This document shows, in pieces, positions 16,588-23,984 of a DNA stretch of 27,166 nt; the first letter of the stretch is position 1, and each line of letters starts with the position of its first letter. The DNA is from Bin80 sp022820435 (GTDB taxonomy: Bacteria > Bacteroidota > Rhodothermia > Rhodothermales > Bin80), in NCBI GenBank assembly GCA_022820435.1, contig JAJEFL010000152.1, positions 1 to 27,166 of the forward strand, in the 5' to 3' direction. The notes beneath the pieces were generated by a model. The model was given only the letters and a program-made list of their open reading frames with translations. It had not been told where the DNA came from and did not search any database. A program made the position numbers and the translations under genes.

Positions 16588-16630
16588 TTTTCCAATCGGT
16601 CAAAATTCCCGTAAGGTTACTCTGTAAGGT

Positions 16631-16638
16631 CAAACTTA
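16631..16638 (-). promoter_or_regulatory. Candidate Bacteroidota-type -7 box for kinase 2
   Basis: Read on the minus strand this is TAAGTTTG, matching the Bacteroidota -7 consensus TAnnTTTG, about 43 bases before the kinase 2 start. No good -33 TTTG is present (only TTTC about 20 bases upstream), so the call is weak. Confidence 0.3.
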
Positions 16639-16748
16639 GGATCATCGAAGATACGAAAGTATTCTTGATCACATATGGGCGGCATGAACTTTTCTTGTCG
16701 GGAATGGAGGGCATCCTCCAGTGAACGCATGATTCGACCGACTTAACG

Positions 16749-16756
16749 TATATTTG
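16749..16756 (+). promoter_or_regulatory. Candidate Bacteroidota-type -7 box for kinase 3
   Basis: TATATTTG matches TAnnTTTG and lies 19 bases before the ATG at 16776, in the short intergenic region shared with the divergent kinase 2. There is no clear -33 element, so this is tentative. Confidence 0.3.
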
Positions 16757-16775
16757 AACTTTGATTAGACAGACT

Positions 16776-18953
16776 ATGTTGAGTCAGGGCCACATCCTTA
16801 ATACGTACGAAATTCTCTCCGTGATCGGTCAGGGCGGATTTGGCATTGTGTATAAAGGAAAACATCGGGAGTTAGGGATAGATGTTGCGATCAAGGAGTA
16901 TTTCCCATCCGACCTGTCCGTCCGTCGTGACGGAACGGTTCAGCCCATCACGCAAGAATTTCAGGATCCATTTGAGGAGGGCCTAGAGCGTTTTCTCCGA
17001 GAGGCAAAGCAACTGGAGAGATTCCGTGACTGTCCGAATATCGTTACCTGTAGAGATTTATTTCGCGCCAATGGCACCGCATATACGATCATGGATTATG
17101 TCCCAGGGCTGTCACTCTCTAAACTCTTAGAATACCGTGAATCTCGTGGAGAGCCCCTGACCGAAGGGGAGTTATTAGATTTGATATTACCCTTGTTGAG
17201 TGGGTTACAAAAAATCCATGATGCCGATATTTGCCATAGAGATATTAAACCGTCCAATATATTAGTACGCCGAGATGATAGTGCTCCCATCTTAATAGAT
17301 TTTGGGGCAGCAAAACACGAAATCAGCAAGCATACTAAATCCATTGCTCCCTACACGGATGGTTATGCTGCGATGGAACAGGTTGGCGAAGGAGAAATTG
17401 GTCCCTGGACAGATATGTATGGATTAGGAGCAGTGATGTGGCGAATAGTTGCAGGCGGGAATCCTCCATTCTCCCCGCCAAATCCTCCAACCGTACAGAA
17501 GAGAGCCTTTGAGATGATGCAAGGGCAACCGGATCCATTACCACCAGCAAAAGAAGTCGGTAAAGGCCGTTTCGCCAGCAAATTACTTCAAGCCATAGAC
17601 GACTGTCTTACCGTTAATGTGAATGATCGGATACAAAACTGCACCCGCCTGATTGAAAGACTACAACCCCATACTACTGGTATGGAGAATATAGCGGCCT
17701 CTCTTATGGAATCAGAAAGGAATGAGAAGCCCGTTAATGAGTTGAGCGAGAGCCAAACTGATACTAAAGATCATCCGAATCAAGCTAAGGAGAAAATTCA
17801 TAGCATAGCCCTATTGATATTTATAATCAGTGCTATATTAATCACAGCGTTTGTCACATATGGGGTCTTCTTTTTGAGTGAAGAAAAGAGCCATGACATA
17901 AATTTAAGTCGGGGAATTTCGTCAATTGATTCAGCCGGTCAAGAGATAAGTACAAGCCCTGTGGTAGATGATACGATTTTAACAGTACCACATATAACAA
18001 CAGGTCAAAACCAAAGCACGGCTCCTCCTTCGATGAGAACGAATTCAAATCGGAGAATGCTAACACTGAGAGGACATACAGAGCCTGTTACGTCTGTAGT
18101 TTTTTCTCCAGATGGTACACAAATAGCATCTGGATCACTTGACGGAAGTGTCCGTGTCTGGAGTGCCTCAACGGGAAAACAGATTCGTAGAGTTAATTTT
18201 GGTGATGTGTTAAGTGCAAGTATTAAATCTGTAGTTTTTTCACCAAATGGTGCCCATTTAGCTGTCGCATGGAATGCCAGCTCTATATCGCTATATGGAC
18301 TTAGTCTATTCGATGCAAGCAGAGGTAGTTGGGTTCCTGATTTTTCCGATCCACGAGGAGAAAGTTTTTTCCAGTCGGTGGCTTTCTCTCCAGATGGTAG
18401 CCTATTGGTTTCAGGGTCATGGGATAGTGATGCTAACATTGTACTATGGGACGCAGCTACAGGTGAAATGATTCGCCAATTCTCTCAGAGTGGCTACCAT
18501 GTAAATTCAGTGGTTTTCTCTCCAGATGGAACCCTGATTGCTTCAGGTGGGGGATTAACGAGTGGGATTATCAATGTGCGAAATCTATCTACGGATGTAG
18601 TACGACGTTTTAGAGGGCATACATATGGAGTCGAGTCTATAGCCTTCTCACCGGATGGTACTATACTGGCTTCTTCCTCCCCCTTTAACGACGAGACTAT
18701 TCGGCTTTGGGATATGTCCACTGGGCAAGAGTTACGAAGTATATCAGGAAGCTATTATTGTTTGGCTTTCTCTCCAGACGGCACAATTTTGGCATCCGGA
18801 TCTTCTGATACTGTCCTTTGGGATGTATCTACGGGTGAGGAGATTCGCCGCTTTGATGGGAGTGCTTATACTGTCAATTCTGTAGCTTTTTCTCCAGATG
18901 GAGCAAAACTGATTGCTGCTCAAAGAAGAGTTGTATATATATATGAAATATAA
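16776..18953 (+). CDS. Ser/Thr protein kinase (kinase 3) with membrane span and seven-blade WD40 propeller
   Basis: A 725-residue protein. ATG 16776 is chosen because the MLSQGxILN opening then aligns exactly with kinase 2; a TTG at 16761 is the alternative. The kinase domain (about 11-290) has GQGGFGIVY, K40, HRDIKPSN (D156) and DFG (D175), so it should be active. One span lies at about 343-363. After a Ser/Thr-rich linker, about 428-725 hold seven WD40-type repeats, each marked by FSPDG (once FSPNG) and often a VWD/LWD-like strand, enough for one closed propeller. Topology puts the propeller outside the cytoplasm, a plausible sensor. The gene stands 242 bases upstream of the TolQ-FHA-PP2C-VWA operon on the same strand and may be its kinase. 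The WD40 half is visibly more AT-rich than the kinase half. Confidence 0.95.
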   Translation: MLSQGHILNTYEILSVIGQGGFGIVYKGKHRELGIDVAIKEYFPSDLSVRRDGTVQPITQEFQDPFEEGLERFLREAKQLERFRDCPNIVTCRDLFRANGTAYTIMDYVPGLSLSKLLEYRESRGEPLTEGELLDLILPLLSGLQKIHDADICHRDIKPSNILVRRDDSAPILIDFGAAKHEISKHTKSIAPYTDGYAAMEQVGEGEIGPWTDMYGLGAVMWRIVAGGNPPFSPPNPPTVQKRAFEMMQGQPDPLPPAKEVGKGRFASKLLQAIDDCLTVNVNDRIQNCTRLIERLQPHTTGMENIAASLMESERNEKPVNELSESQTDTKDHPNQAKEKIHSIALLIFIISAILITAFVTYGVFFLSEEKSHDINLSRGISSIDSAGQEISTSPVVDDTILTVPHITTGQNQSTAPPSMRTNSNRRMLTLRGHTEPVTSVVFSPDGTQIASGSLDGSVRVWSASTGKQIRRVNFGDVLSASIKSVVFSPNGAHLAVAWNASSISLYGLSLFDASRGSWVPDFSDPRGESFFQSVAFSPDGSLLVSGSWDSDANIVLWDAATGEMIRQFSQSGYHVNSVVFSPDGTLIASGGGLTSGIINVRNLSTDVVRRFRGHTYGVESIAFSPDGTILASSSPFNDETIRLWDMSTGQELRSISGSYYCLAFSPDGTILASGSSDTVLWDVSTGEEIRRFDGSAYTVNSVAFSPDGAKLIAAQRRVVYIYEI

Positions 18954-19035
18954 TTTGTATCAAATATGTTTTAAATTAAAGCAAATGGAGAAGATTGGCA
19001 TGGTTAGGAGTAATCGTGGATTCAGAGAGTTGCGG

Positions 19036-19065
19036 TGGATATACATCAACTTTGATGTATATCCA
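19036..19065. repeat. Perfect 13-bp inverted repeat (stem-loop A)
   Basis: The arms TGGATATACATCA (19036-19048) and TGATGTATATCCA (19053-19065) are exact reverse complements around ACTT; the outer A and T of that loop can also pair. There is no T-run after it, so it is not a plain terminator. It lies between kinase 3 and the TolQ operon and is followed five bases later by a second stem-loop of the same size. Confidence 0.85.
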
Positions 19066-19070
19066 ATAGC

Positions 19071-19100
19071 AGCATGATGATTCCTAAGAATAATCATGCT
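19071..19100. repeat. Near-perfect 13-bp inverted repeat (stem-loop B)
   Basis: The arms AGCATGATGATTC (19071-19083) and GAATAATCATGCT (19088-19100) pair at 12 of 13 positions around CTAA. Arm length, loop length and total span equal those of stem-loop A, but the sequence differs. In RNA the two would form tandem hairpins about 95 bases before the TolQ-like start. Confidence 0.8.
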
Positions 19101-19195
19101 GGAATTCTCTAAATGTTGCGTTTCAAGATTCTTGGGAAGTCTAATATTTTCTATTTGCAAGGAACATTTTCAATTAAACTGTATAGATTTATTTA

Positions 19196-20017
19196 ATGGT
19201 AGCATTTGATCATATTGAATTGAAAGAATCAAACAGTCGGGTGCTGGGGATTCTGGTTGCGCTTCTTGTTGGGGCGGGCATGATCGGTCTTTTCTCTTTT
19301 CTGCTCCCGGTGCCCGAGGCTGGAAGTGGGCAGATGTTTCTCGGAGATATACTGTTTGATCGCGGGAGTTCGCGCTACCCACTTACGATCCAGAATCTGA
19401 TGTGGATGATGTTCGCAGTCGGAATCTCGGAGGTGATTCTGCGCTTCAACCGGGCGAACTCCGAAATCAGACAACTCAAAGCAGGACTGCTGCCGGATGA
19501 TGATGCCAGCATCCTCAGGTCAAAAGATCTGATCCCGATCTATCGCAGGATCATGCGGTCGCCAAGGTACAAGAACCATCGGCTTCAACGGATCATCCTG
19601 CGGGCAATTCAGCAGTTTCAGATCGGGCGATCCGTGAATCAGGCCAATAGTCTGGTAAATTCCAGTCTGGAGTTGATCCAACATGAGGTCGACCTGAAAT
19701 ACAACATCCTGCGCTACATTGTATGGCTGATTCCAACCCTTGGGTTTATCGGGACGGTTATTGGGATTGCAATGGCCCTTTCGGCCGCGAATAACATGCC
19801 CAACCTGGAAGATTCAGCGGCAGTTCAGGTATGGTTCAGCTTGATGACCTCAAAGCTTGGATTGGCATTTAATACAACTTTCTTAGCTTTGATCATGGCG
19901 GCAATTCTGGTGTTTCTGCAACATATTGCGCAAGGCCGTGAAGAATCAGGGCTGAACGGAATTGGGCAGTATGTTTTAGATAATCTAATCAATCGCTTAT
20001 ACGAGGAGGAATCCTGA
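19196..20017 (+). CDS. MotA/TolQ/ExbB-like proton-channel protein
   Basis: A 273-residue membrane protein with spans at about 16-36, 63-84, 171-196 and 220-244. This four-span layout has a cytoplasmic region between spans 2 and 3. Spans 3 and 4 carry the family hallmark: IPTLGFIGTVIGIAMAL (179-195) and KLGLAFNTTFLALIMAAIL (220-238), as in TolQ, ExbB and MotA. These proteins form the ring of proton- or sodium-driven motors and need a partner with one span bearing an acidic residue. No ordinary TolR/ExbD/MotB follows; instead the operon's last gene (VWA protein) carries a MotB-like helix. First gene of a five-gene operon (4-base gap to the FHA gene). It has no clear Shine-Dalgarno itself. Confidence 0.88.
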   Translation: MVAFDHIELKESNSRVLGILVALLVGAGMIGLFSFLLPVPEAGSGQMFLGDILFDRGSSRYPLTIQNLMWMMFAVGISEVILRFNRANSEIRQLKAGLLPDDDASILRSKDLIPIYRRIMRSPRYKNHRLQRIILRAIQQFQIGRSVNQANSLVNSSLELIQHEVDLKYNILRYIVWLIPTLGFIGTVIGIAMALSAANNMPNLEDSAAVQVWFSLMTSKLGLAFNTTFLALIMAAILVFLQHIAQGREESGLNGIGQYVLDNLINRLYEEES

Positions 20018-20021
20018 CCCC

Positions 20022-20663
20022 ATGGCAAAAAAATTAAATCCTGACGGGCTACCGGAAGATGTGCCCTCTATGCTTCCCAAAAAGAAGACCGACCTGTTTC
20101 GAGATCTTGATATTACCTCGGATGAGGGGCGGAATCTCCAGAATGTCCCGGAGGAACCCCCAACCCGGGTAGCGCAAGGCAAGATGGGAGAGCAACCTGT
20201 TGCAGATCCATTTCTGCATTCATCCAGTGAGCCAAAAACGAGAATTGCCCTAGGCGCACGAAAGCCCGTCCAACCCCCCAAATCCGCCCTTCAGCAGGAA
20301 ACTGCCGCTGATGTTCCATCAGACCCAGTGGTCGGATGGGTGGTGATCATACATGGCCCAGGTGAGGGGAGGGGGCTGCAACTGGGGGCTGGACAGAATA
20401 CGCTGGGGCGAGGGGAGAAAGCGCGTGTGCGGATCAATTTTGGTGATGATGAGATTTCACGGGACACCCATGCCATCCTCACCTATGATCCCAGGCACAA
20501 TAAATTCTATATCCAACCCGGCGTTGGAGTTAACCTGACCTATTTAGGAGATGAGCCGGTATTGACAGCGGCCCCCCTGAGTCATGGTGACAAAATTGTT
20601 CTGGGTTCAACGACCCTGCGGTTCATTGCTTTCTGTGATGAGTCCTTCACCTGGGCAGATTAA
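20022..20663 (+). CDS. FHA-domain protein with N-terminal Thr-containing repeat
   Basis: A 213-residue cytoplasmic protein preceded by GAGGAGGA. The C-terminal half (about 105-202) is an FHA domain, a phosphothreonine reader: LGRGEKARVRINF (128-140), EISRDTHAI with S146-R147 and H150, then NLTYLGDEPV and the GDKIVLGSTTLRF end strand. The SRDTH spacing has one residue more than the usual SRxH. The N-terminal half is disordered and Pro-rich and holds a short motif twice: TRVAQG (48-53) and TRIALG (73-78). These threonines are plausible targets of the neighbouring kinases, as in other FHA adaptors; that is inference. It sits between the proton channel and the PP2C phosphatase. Confidence 0.88.
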   Translation: MAKKLNPDGLPEDVPSMLPKKKTDLFRDLDITSDEGRNLQNVPEEPPTRVAQGKMGEQPVADPFLHSSSEPKTRIALGARKPVQPPKSALQQETAADVPSDPVVGWVVIIHGPGEGRGLQLGAGQNTLGRGEKARVRINFGDDEISRDTHAILTYDPRHNKFYIQPGVGVNLTYLGDEPVLTAAPLSHGDKIVLGSTTLRFIAFCDESFTWAD

Positions 20664-20678
20664 TAAGCGATTACGGGA

Positions 20679-21422
20679 ATGGACGTTTGGGCAGAATCAG
20701 GACAAATTCAAGGGAGCCGGGAATCACAACAGGATGCTTGCTCCCACCTTGAATGGAAAAAGGGACACTATCTTTTGATTTTGACAGACGGCATGGGAGG
20801 AGCTGCTGGAGGTGAACTGGCGGGCCGGACCGCTGCGGAGGAATTTCGTAATACATTCCTTACGAGTCAGGAAGAGAATCCCCGAAGGCGATTACTTGCC
20901 GCACTAGATGGGGCCAACAATGCCATTTATGCAGAGAAACTCCATAATTCTGCATTATCGGATATGGGAACAACCCTGATTGGTGCTGTCATTGTTCATG
21001 ACCTGCTCTATTGGGTCAGCGTTGGAGATAGTCCGCTTTGGCTCATAACGGATGGCCAGATTATTCGACTTAATGCAGATCATTCCGTCGGCGGGCTGCT
21101 TGATATGCGTGCCCGTGCAGGAGAGATATCCTGGGAAGAGGCGAAGCGATCTCACCAGCGACACATTCTTCTTGAAGCCGTTCAGGGAGCGGATCTTGAG
21201 TATATTGACGCACCTGCGGAACCACATCAGTTACAGCCGGGGGATACTGTAATTCTTGCCAGTGATGGTATAGAGACATGTTCACTGGACGAATTACTCG
21301 AAATCGTAACCGCAGGACGGCCGTCTCCCTCCGATATTGTGGAAGCCGTGTTAGAAGCGGTCACCTCACATAATAGGCCGGGGCAGGATAATGCAACACT
21401 GGTCGTGTACAGGTATAGTTAA
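20679..21422 (+). CDS. PP2C-family Ser/Thr protein phosphatase
   Basis: A 247-residue cytoplasmic enzyme that removes phosphate from Ser/Thr residues using two Mn/Mg ions. All metal-site motifs are present: SRESQQDA with D19, TDGMGG with D37-G38, DMGTTL (95-100), WVSVGDSPLW, LASDGI with D196, and GQDNATLVV with D237-N238. Length is standard for a bare catalytic PP2C (Stp/PppA type); there is no membrane span. It starts 15 bases after the FHA gene and ends 5 bases before the next start, so it is in the operon. It most likely reverses the activity of the nearby kinases. This matches the kinase-phosphatase-FHA logic known from type VI secretion control, but no secretion genes are seen here. Confidence 0.95.
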   Translation: MDVWAESGQIQGSRESQQDACSHLEWKKGHYLLILTDGMGGAAGGELAGRTAAEEFRNTFLTSQEENPRRRLLAALDGANNAIYAEKLHNSALSDMGTTLIGAVIVHDLLYWVSVGDSPLWLITDGQIIRLNADHSVGGLLDMRARAGEISWEEAKRSHQRHILLEAVQGADLEYIDAPAEPHQLQPGDTVILASDGIETCSLDELLEIVTAGRPSPSDIVEAVLEAVTSHNRPGQDNATLVVYRYS

Positions 21423-21427
21423 ATCCC

Positions 21428-22924
21428 ATGATGATTAGAAATTATTTCGTGAGTATTCTGGTCTGTGTAACCGTATTCAGTTTATTTACCACTCGCACAG
21501 ATGGTGCGACATTCAGGGTCGTCGTGTTTAATGACGGTGAGGAGGTTGCAGAAGGATTGGGGATCTGGGTTGCCAACGGAGTTCTGCTGACCGCCTCGGC
21601 AGTCGTAGAGCAGGGGGATCAGATTTTCATTGAAAATCCTGATACCGGCATCAGGGTTCTAGCCACGCTCCAAGCGAGTTCCGCCTCTATGGCCCTCGTA
21701 TCTGTGGATGGCTTGGCGATAGATACCATTGTTGCAGTTGCCTCACAGCCTCCACACCCAAATGCCGCCATTCATTTTTCATTTCCAGATGGGATCCAGC
21801 GAAAAGGGTTAGTGAGTTTCGTGGTAACTCCAGATAGTTTGATCGAATATCAATATAAATTCACGATGGCGGTAGATCCAAGTGAAATCGGGGTTCCAGT
21901 CATGAACCGGTGCGAAGAACTGATATCCGTCGCATCAATCTGGGAGGACGATGACGAGATGATGGTTGGAGTTAGTGAGAGTTACGAAGCGATGATTTCG
22001 TTTCTCAGAGCAGAAAATATTGCCTTCAGTGCGGCGACAGATCCATGCCCAACGCTGGAAGATCAGTTGTCTCAGGCACAGGGGGAGAGTTTAACCCTGC
22101 AGGAAAATATTGATTCTCTTAAGAACGAACTTCAAAGCCTGGAGGATGAAAGTGCAGAGAGCCAGAATCAGAGTGCGGAACAGATTGCACGCCTCAATCG
22201 ACAAAAATCTATTCTTGAAAGCCAGATCACCGAAACCGAAGCAAAACAGGACTCGGTGTTACAGGAAAGTCAGCGACTCCTTACCGAACGGGACAGCCTC
22301 ATTGAGCGGTATGATTTGACGCGGGAAGCACTGGACAGCCTCAAAGCAGAGCATAATCTGTTTCTGGACAGTCTGGAAACCCTGGAAAGCCAGATTGACA
22401 GCCTGGATGCCCAAAGAACTCAAGATCAGGAACGCCAACTGATGATTGGGGGGATTGCGGCACTCCTGATTCTAATTGCCGTTGCACTTTTGTTTCTGTT
22501 CTGGAAGCGGCGGCGTGAAGCAGAGGAAGAGTTGTCCGATAAGGAGATCAAACTTCAGGAAGCCGAAGAAGTGATCCAGCGGAAATCAGCCACCTTCCCC
22601 GATCTGCTTCTCGCTGGCGTTGGACCAAATAACGAAGAAATCCGTGTCAAGGTAAGTGGCGAAGTTTTGGCCCAGGCACCAAACGGGATCCTCCTCGGGC
22701 GCTCGTCAGCACAAGCCAACTGTGTTATTGTAGAGAATAGCGTGTCCAGACAGCATGCACGCCTTACACTGGTGAATGATACGGTAATGATCTGCGATCT
22801 GGAAAGCCTTAACGGAACGGTGGTCAACGGGGTGAAACTGGTGCCAGGAAAAAATCATCCCCTACCGCAAGGAGCCCGGATTATACTTGGGGATGTTCAG
22901 TTAACGATAACGATTCTACAATGA
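21428..22924 (+). CDS. Membrane protein: inactive trypsin-like domain, coiled coil, span, cytoplasmic FHA domain
   Basis: A 498-residue protein. A signal peptide or anchor (about 4-22) is followed by a trypsin/DegP-like fold (about 27-195). The region where the catalytic His should be reads GVLLTASAVVE (51-61; usual form LTxxHVV), the Asp region reads SASMALVSVDG (85-95; usual DLALL) and the Ser region reads SEIGVPVMN (152-160; usual GxSGGP). All three catalytic residues therefore appear lost. Residues 208-338 form a long coiled coil, 339-358 a span followed by KRRR, and 415-498 an FHA domain with LGRSS (423-427), SRQHA (440-444) and LNGTVVNG (461-468), which is canonical. It could link an outside sensor or binding domain to phosphothreonine reading inside. 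The last codons overlap the VWA start (ATGA). Confidence 0.85.
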   Translation: MMIRNYFVSILVCVTVFSLFTTRTDGATFRVVVFNDGEEVAEGLGIWVANGVLLTASAVVEQGDQIFIENPDTGIRVLATLQASSASMALVSVDGLAIDTIVAVASQPPHPNAAIHFSFPDGIQRKGLVSFVVTPDSLIEYQYKFTMAVDPSEIGVPVMNRCEELISVASIWEDDDEMMVGVSESYEAMISFLRAENIAFSAATDPCPTLEDQLSQAQGESLTLQENIDSLKNELQSLEDESAESQNQSAEQIARLNRQKSILESQITETEAKQDSVLQESQRLLTERDSLIERYDLTREALDSLKAEHNLFLDSLETLESQIDSLDAQRTQDQERQLMIGGIAALLILIAVALLFLFWKRRREAEEELSDKEIKLQEAEEVIQRKSATFPDLLLAGVGPNNEEIRVKVSGEVLAQAPNGILLGRSSAQANCVIVENSVSRQHARLTLVNDTVMICDLESLNGTVVNGVKLVPGKNHPLPQGARIILGDVQLTITILQ

Positions 22925-23763
22925 AACTGCAGCGCAGGGAACTGAATGTGTTTTCAATGTCTGCATTGGATCTGTTCGCTTCCGGGATGGGGGCATTTGT
23001 GCTGTTGGCATTGATCTCGCTGCCGTTTTTTCCAAACACAGGCGATTCAAAAGAAAAGCTTGAGAGTTTAGCCGCTGAATTGGCCGAGGCCCAGGAAAAA
23101 CTGGAAGCCGCAGAAGCGCAACAGGAAGAGGAAGTGGAAGAGGAACCCACAGAATCGCAGGTTGATTTTGTGATCCCCCATCTGGATCTGGTCATCTGTC
23201 TGGATGTGACCGGCAGCATGACCTACCAGATTGAAGGACTAAAACGGGAAATATCTTCTTTGGCGGAGGTTCTGGATAGGCTGTCCCCATCGGTAGGGAT
23301 TGGCCTCGTCGCCTTCGGGGATCGTAGATGGCGGCAGCCAATCCATGAAATGGATATCGTAGAAACAACCAACATGAGCACGATTCAGTCCTTTGTCGAT
23401 CAGTTAACCCCCGGCATGAGAGATCCTGATAATGGACAAAATATAGATGGCCCTGAAGCAGTTACCACCGCATTGGAGCATGCCGTTCGTCAGACATGGC
23501 GCCCTGACAGTGAGAAACGATATATTATCGCAATTACTGATAATCCTGCCTATTCAAATAGAATTGCGGCGGCCTTCAGGATCGCAAGAGAGTTTTCATC
23601 TCAAAGTGATCACTATGTATCTGCGGTTCGTGCAAACTTTTATGCGGATGATGCTCTCGAATTTTTGGAGCAGCTGGCAGAGGAAGGGCAGGGGAATTTT
23701 GTCGATGCTGCCGGGGGAGAGTCGATGCTGAGCAGCGTGCTACTGGCAATCCTGGAGGTTTGA
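22921..23763 (+). CDS. VWA-domain protein with MotB/ExbD-like N-terminal span
   Basis: A 280-residue protein whose ATG overlaps the previous stop (ATGA). A short cytoplasmic head is followed by one span (about 14-36) reading ALDLFASGMGAFVLLALI. It has an aspartate (D17) at its start, in the place where MotB (ADFMTAMMAFFLV) and ExbD (IDVMLVLLIIF) carry the proton-binding Asp. An acidic coiled-coil linker (43-80) leads to a VWA domain (about 88-280) with the MIDAS motif DVTGS (D95, T97, S99), AFGD (D134), DGPEA (176-180) and ITDNP (D207). VWA domains bind protein ligands through a metal ion. Topology places the domain outside the cytoplasm. It is the likely stator partner of the TolQ-like protein, with VWA replacing the peptidoglycan-binding domain. 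Confidence 0.88.
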   Translation: MKLQRRELNVFSMSALDLFASGMGAFVLLALISLPFFPNTGDSKEKLESLAAELAEAQEKLEAAEAQQEEEVEEEPTESQVDFVIPHLDLVICLDVTGSMTYQIEGLKREISSLAEVLDRLSPSVGIGLVAFGDRRWRQPIHEMDIVETTNMSTIQSFVDQLTPGMRDPDNGQNIDGPEAVTTALEHAVRQTWRPDSEKRYIIAITDNPAYSNRIAAAFRIAREFSSQSDHYVSAVRANFYADDALEFLEQLAEEGQGNFVDAAGGESMLSSVLLAILEV

Positions 23764-23840
23764 TAACGGTCAAATGACTGGCCGGTCTTGTCTTGCTGAT
23801 CAGATTATGTCCGGCGTTCGTAACTTTTCCCTGTCGCTGT

Positions 23841-23863
23841 CACTTAAAGTTCTCTGTTAAGTG
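23841..23863. repeat. Short inverted repeat after the VWA gene
   Basis: CACTTAA (23841-23847) and TTAAGTG (23857-23863) pair around a 9-base loop, 80 bases after the VWA stop. CACTTAA recurs about 75 bases further on within GTGTCACTTAATG. There is no T-run. It may be a weak terminator, a relic of a mobile element, or chance. The rest of the 221-base gap up to 23984 shows nothing else. Confidence 0.3.
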
Positions 23864-23984
23864 GATGACTTTAATGCCCTGGAAAACCGGTGAATTTGGG
23901 AATTATAAATGTGTGTCACTTAATGTCTCACGGACACAAGTTCCCTGTGTATTCCCAAGTCCAACCGCCTATATTCCATGATCG

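Noticed and set aside
21428..22924. Active DegP-like protease
   Set aside because: His, Asp and Ser positions of the triad are all replaced.
19196..23763. Type VI secretion phospho-regulation (PpkA/PppA/Fha)
   Set aside because: The kinase, phosphatase and FHA logic is similar, but no Tss structural gene is present in the window.
19196..23763. Zorya defence system
   Set aside because: There is a MotA-like gene and a MotB-like span, but no OmpA-like peptidoglycan domain and no ZorC, ZorD or ZorE nuclease/helicase; only the motor idea is shared.
20679..23763. TerY-P tellurium-resistance triad
   Set aside because: VWA, PP2C and kinase are present, but no TerD/TerC-type genes are seen and this VWA protein has a stator-like membrane span.
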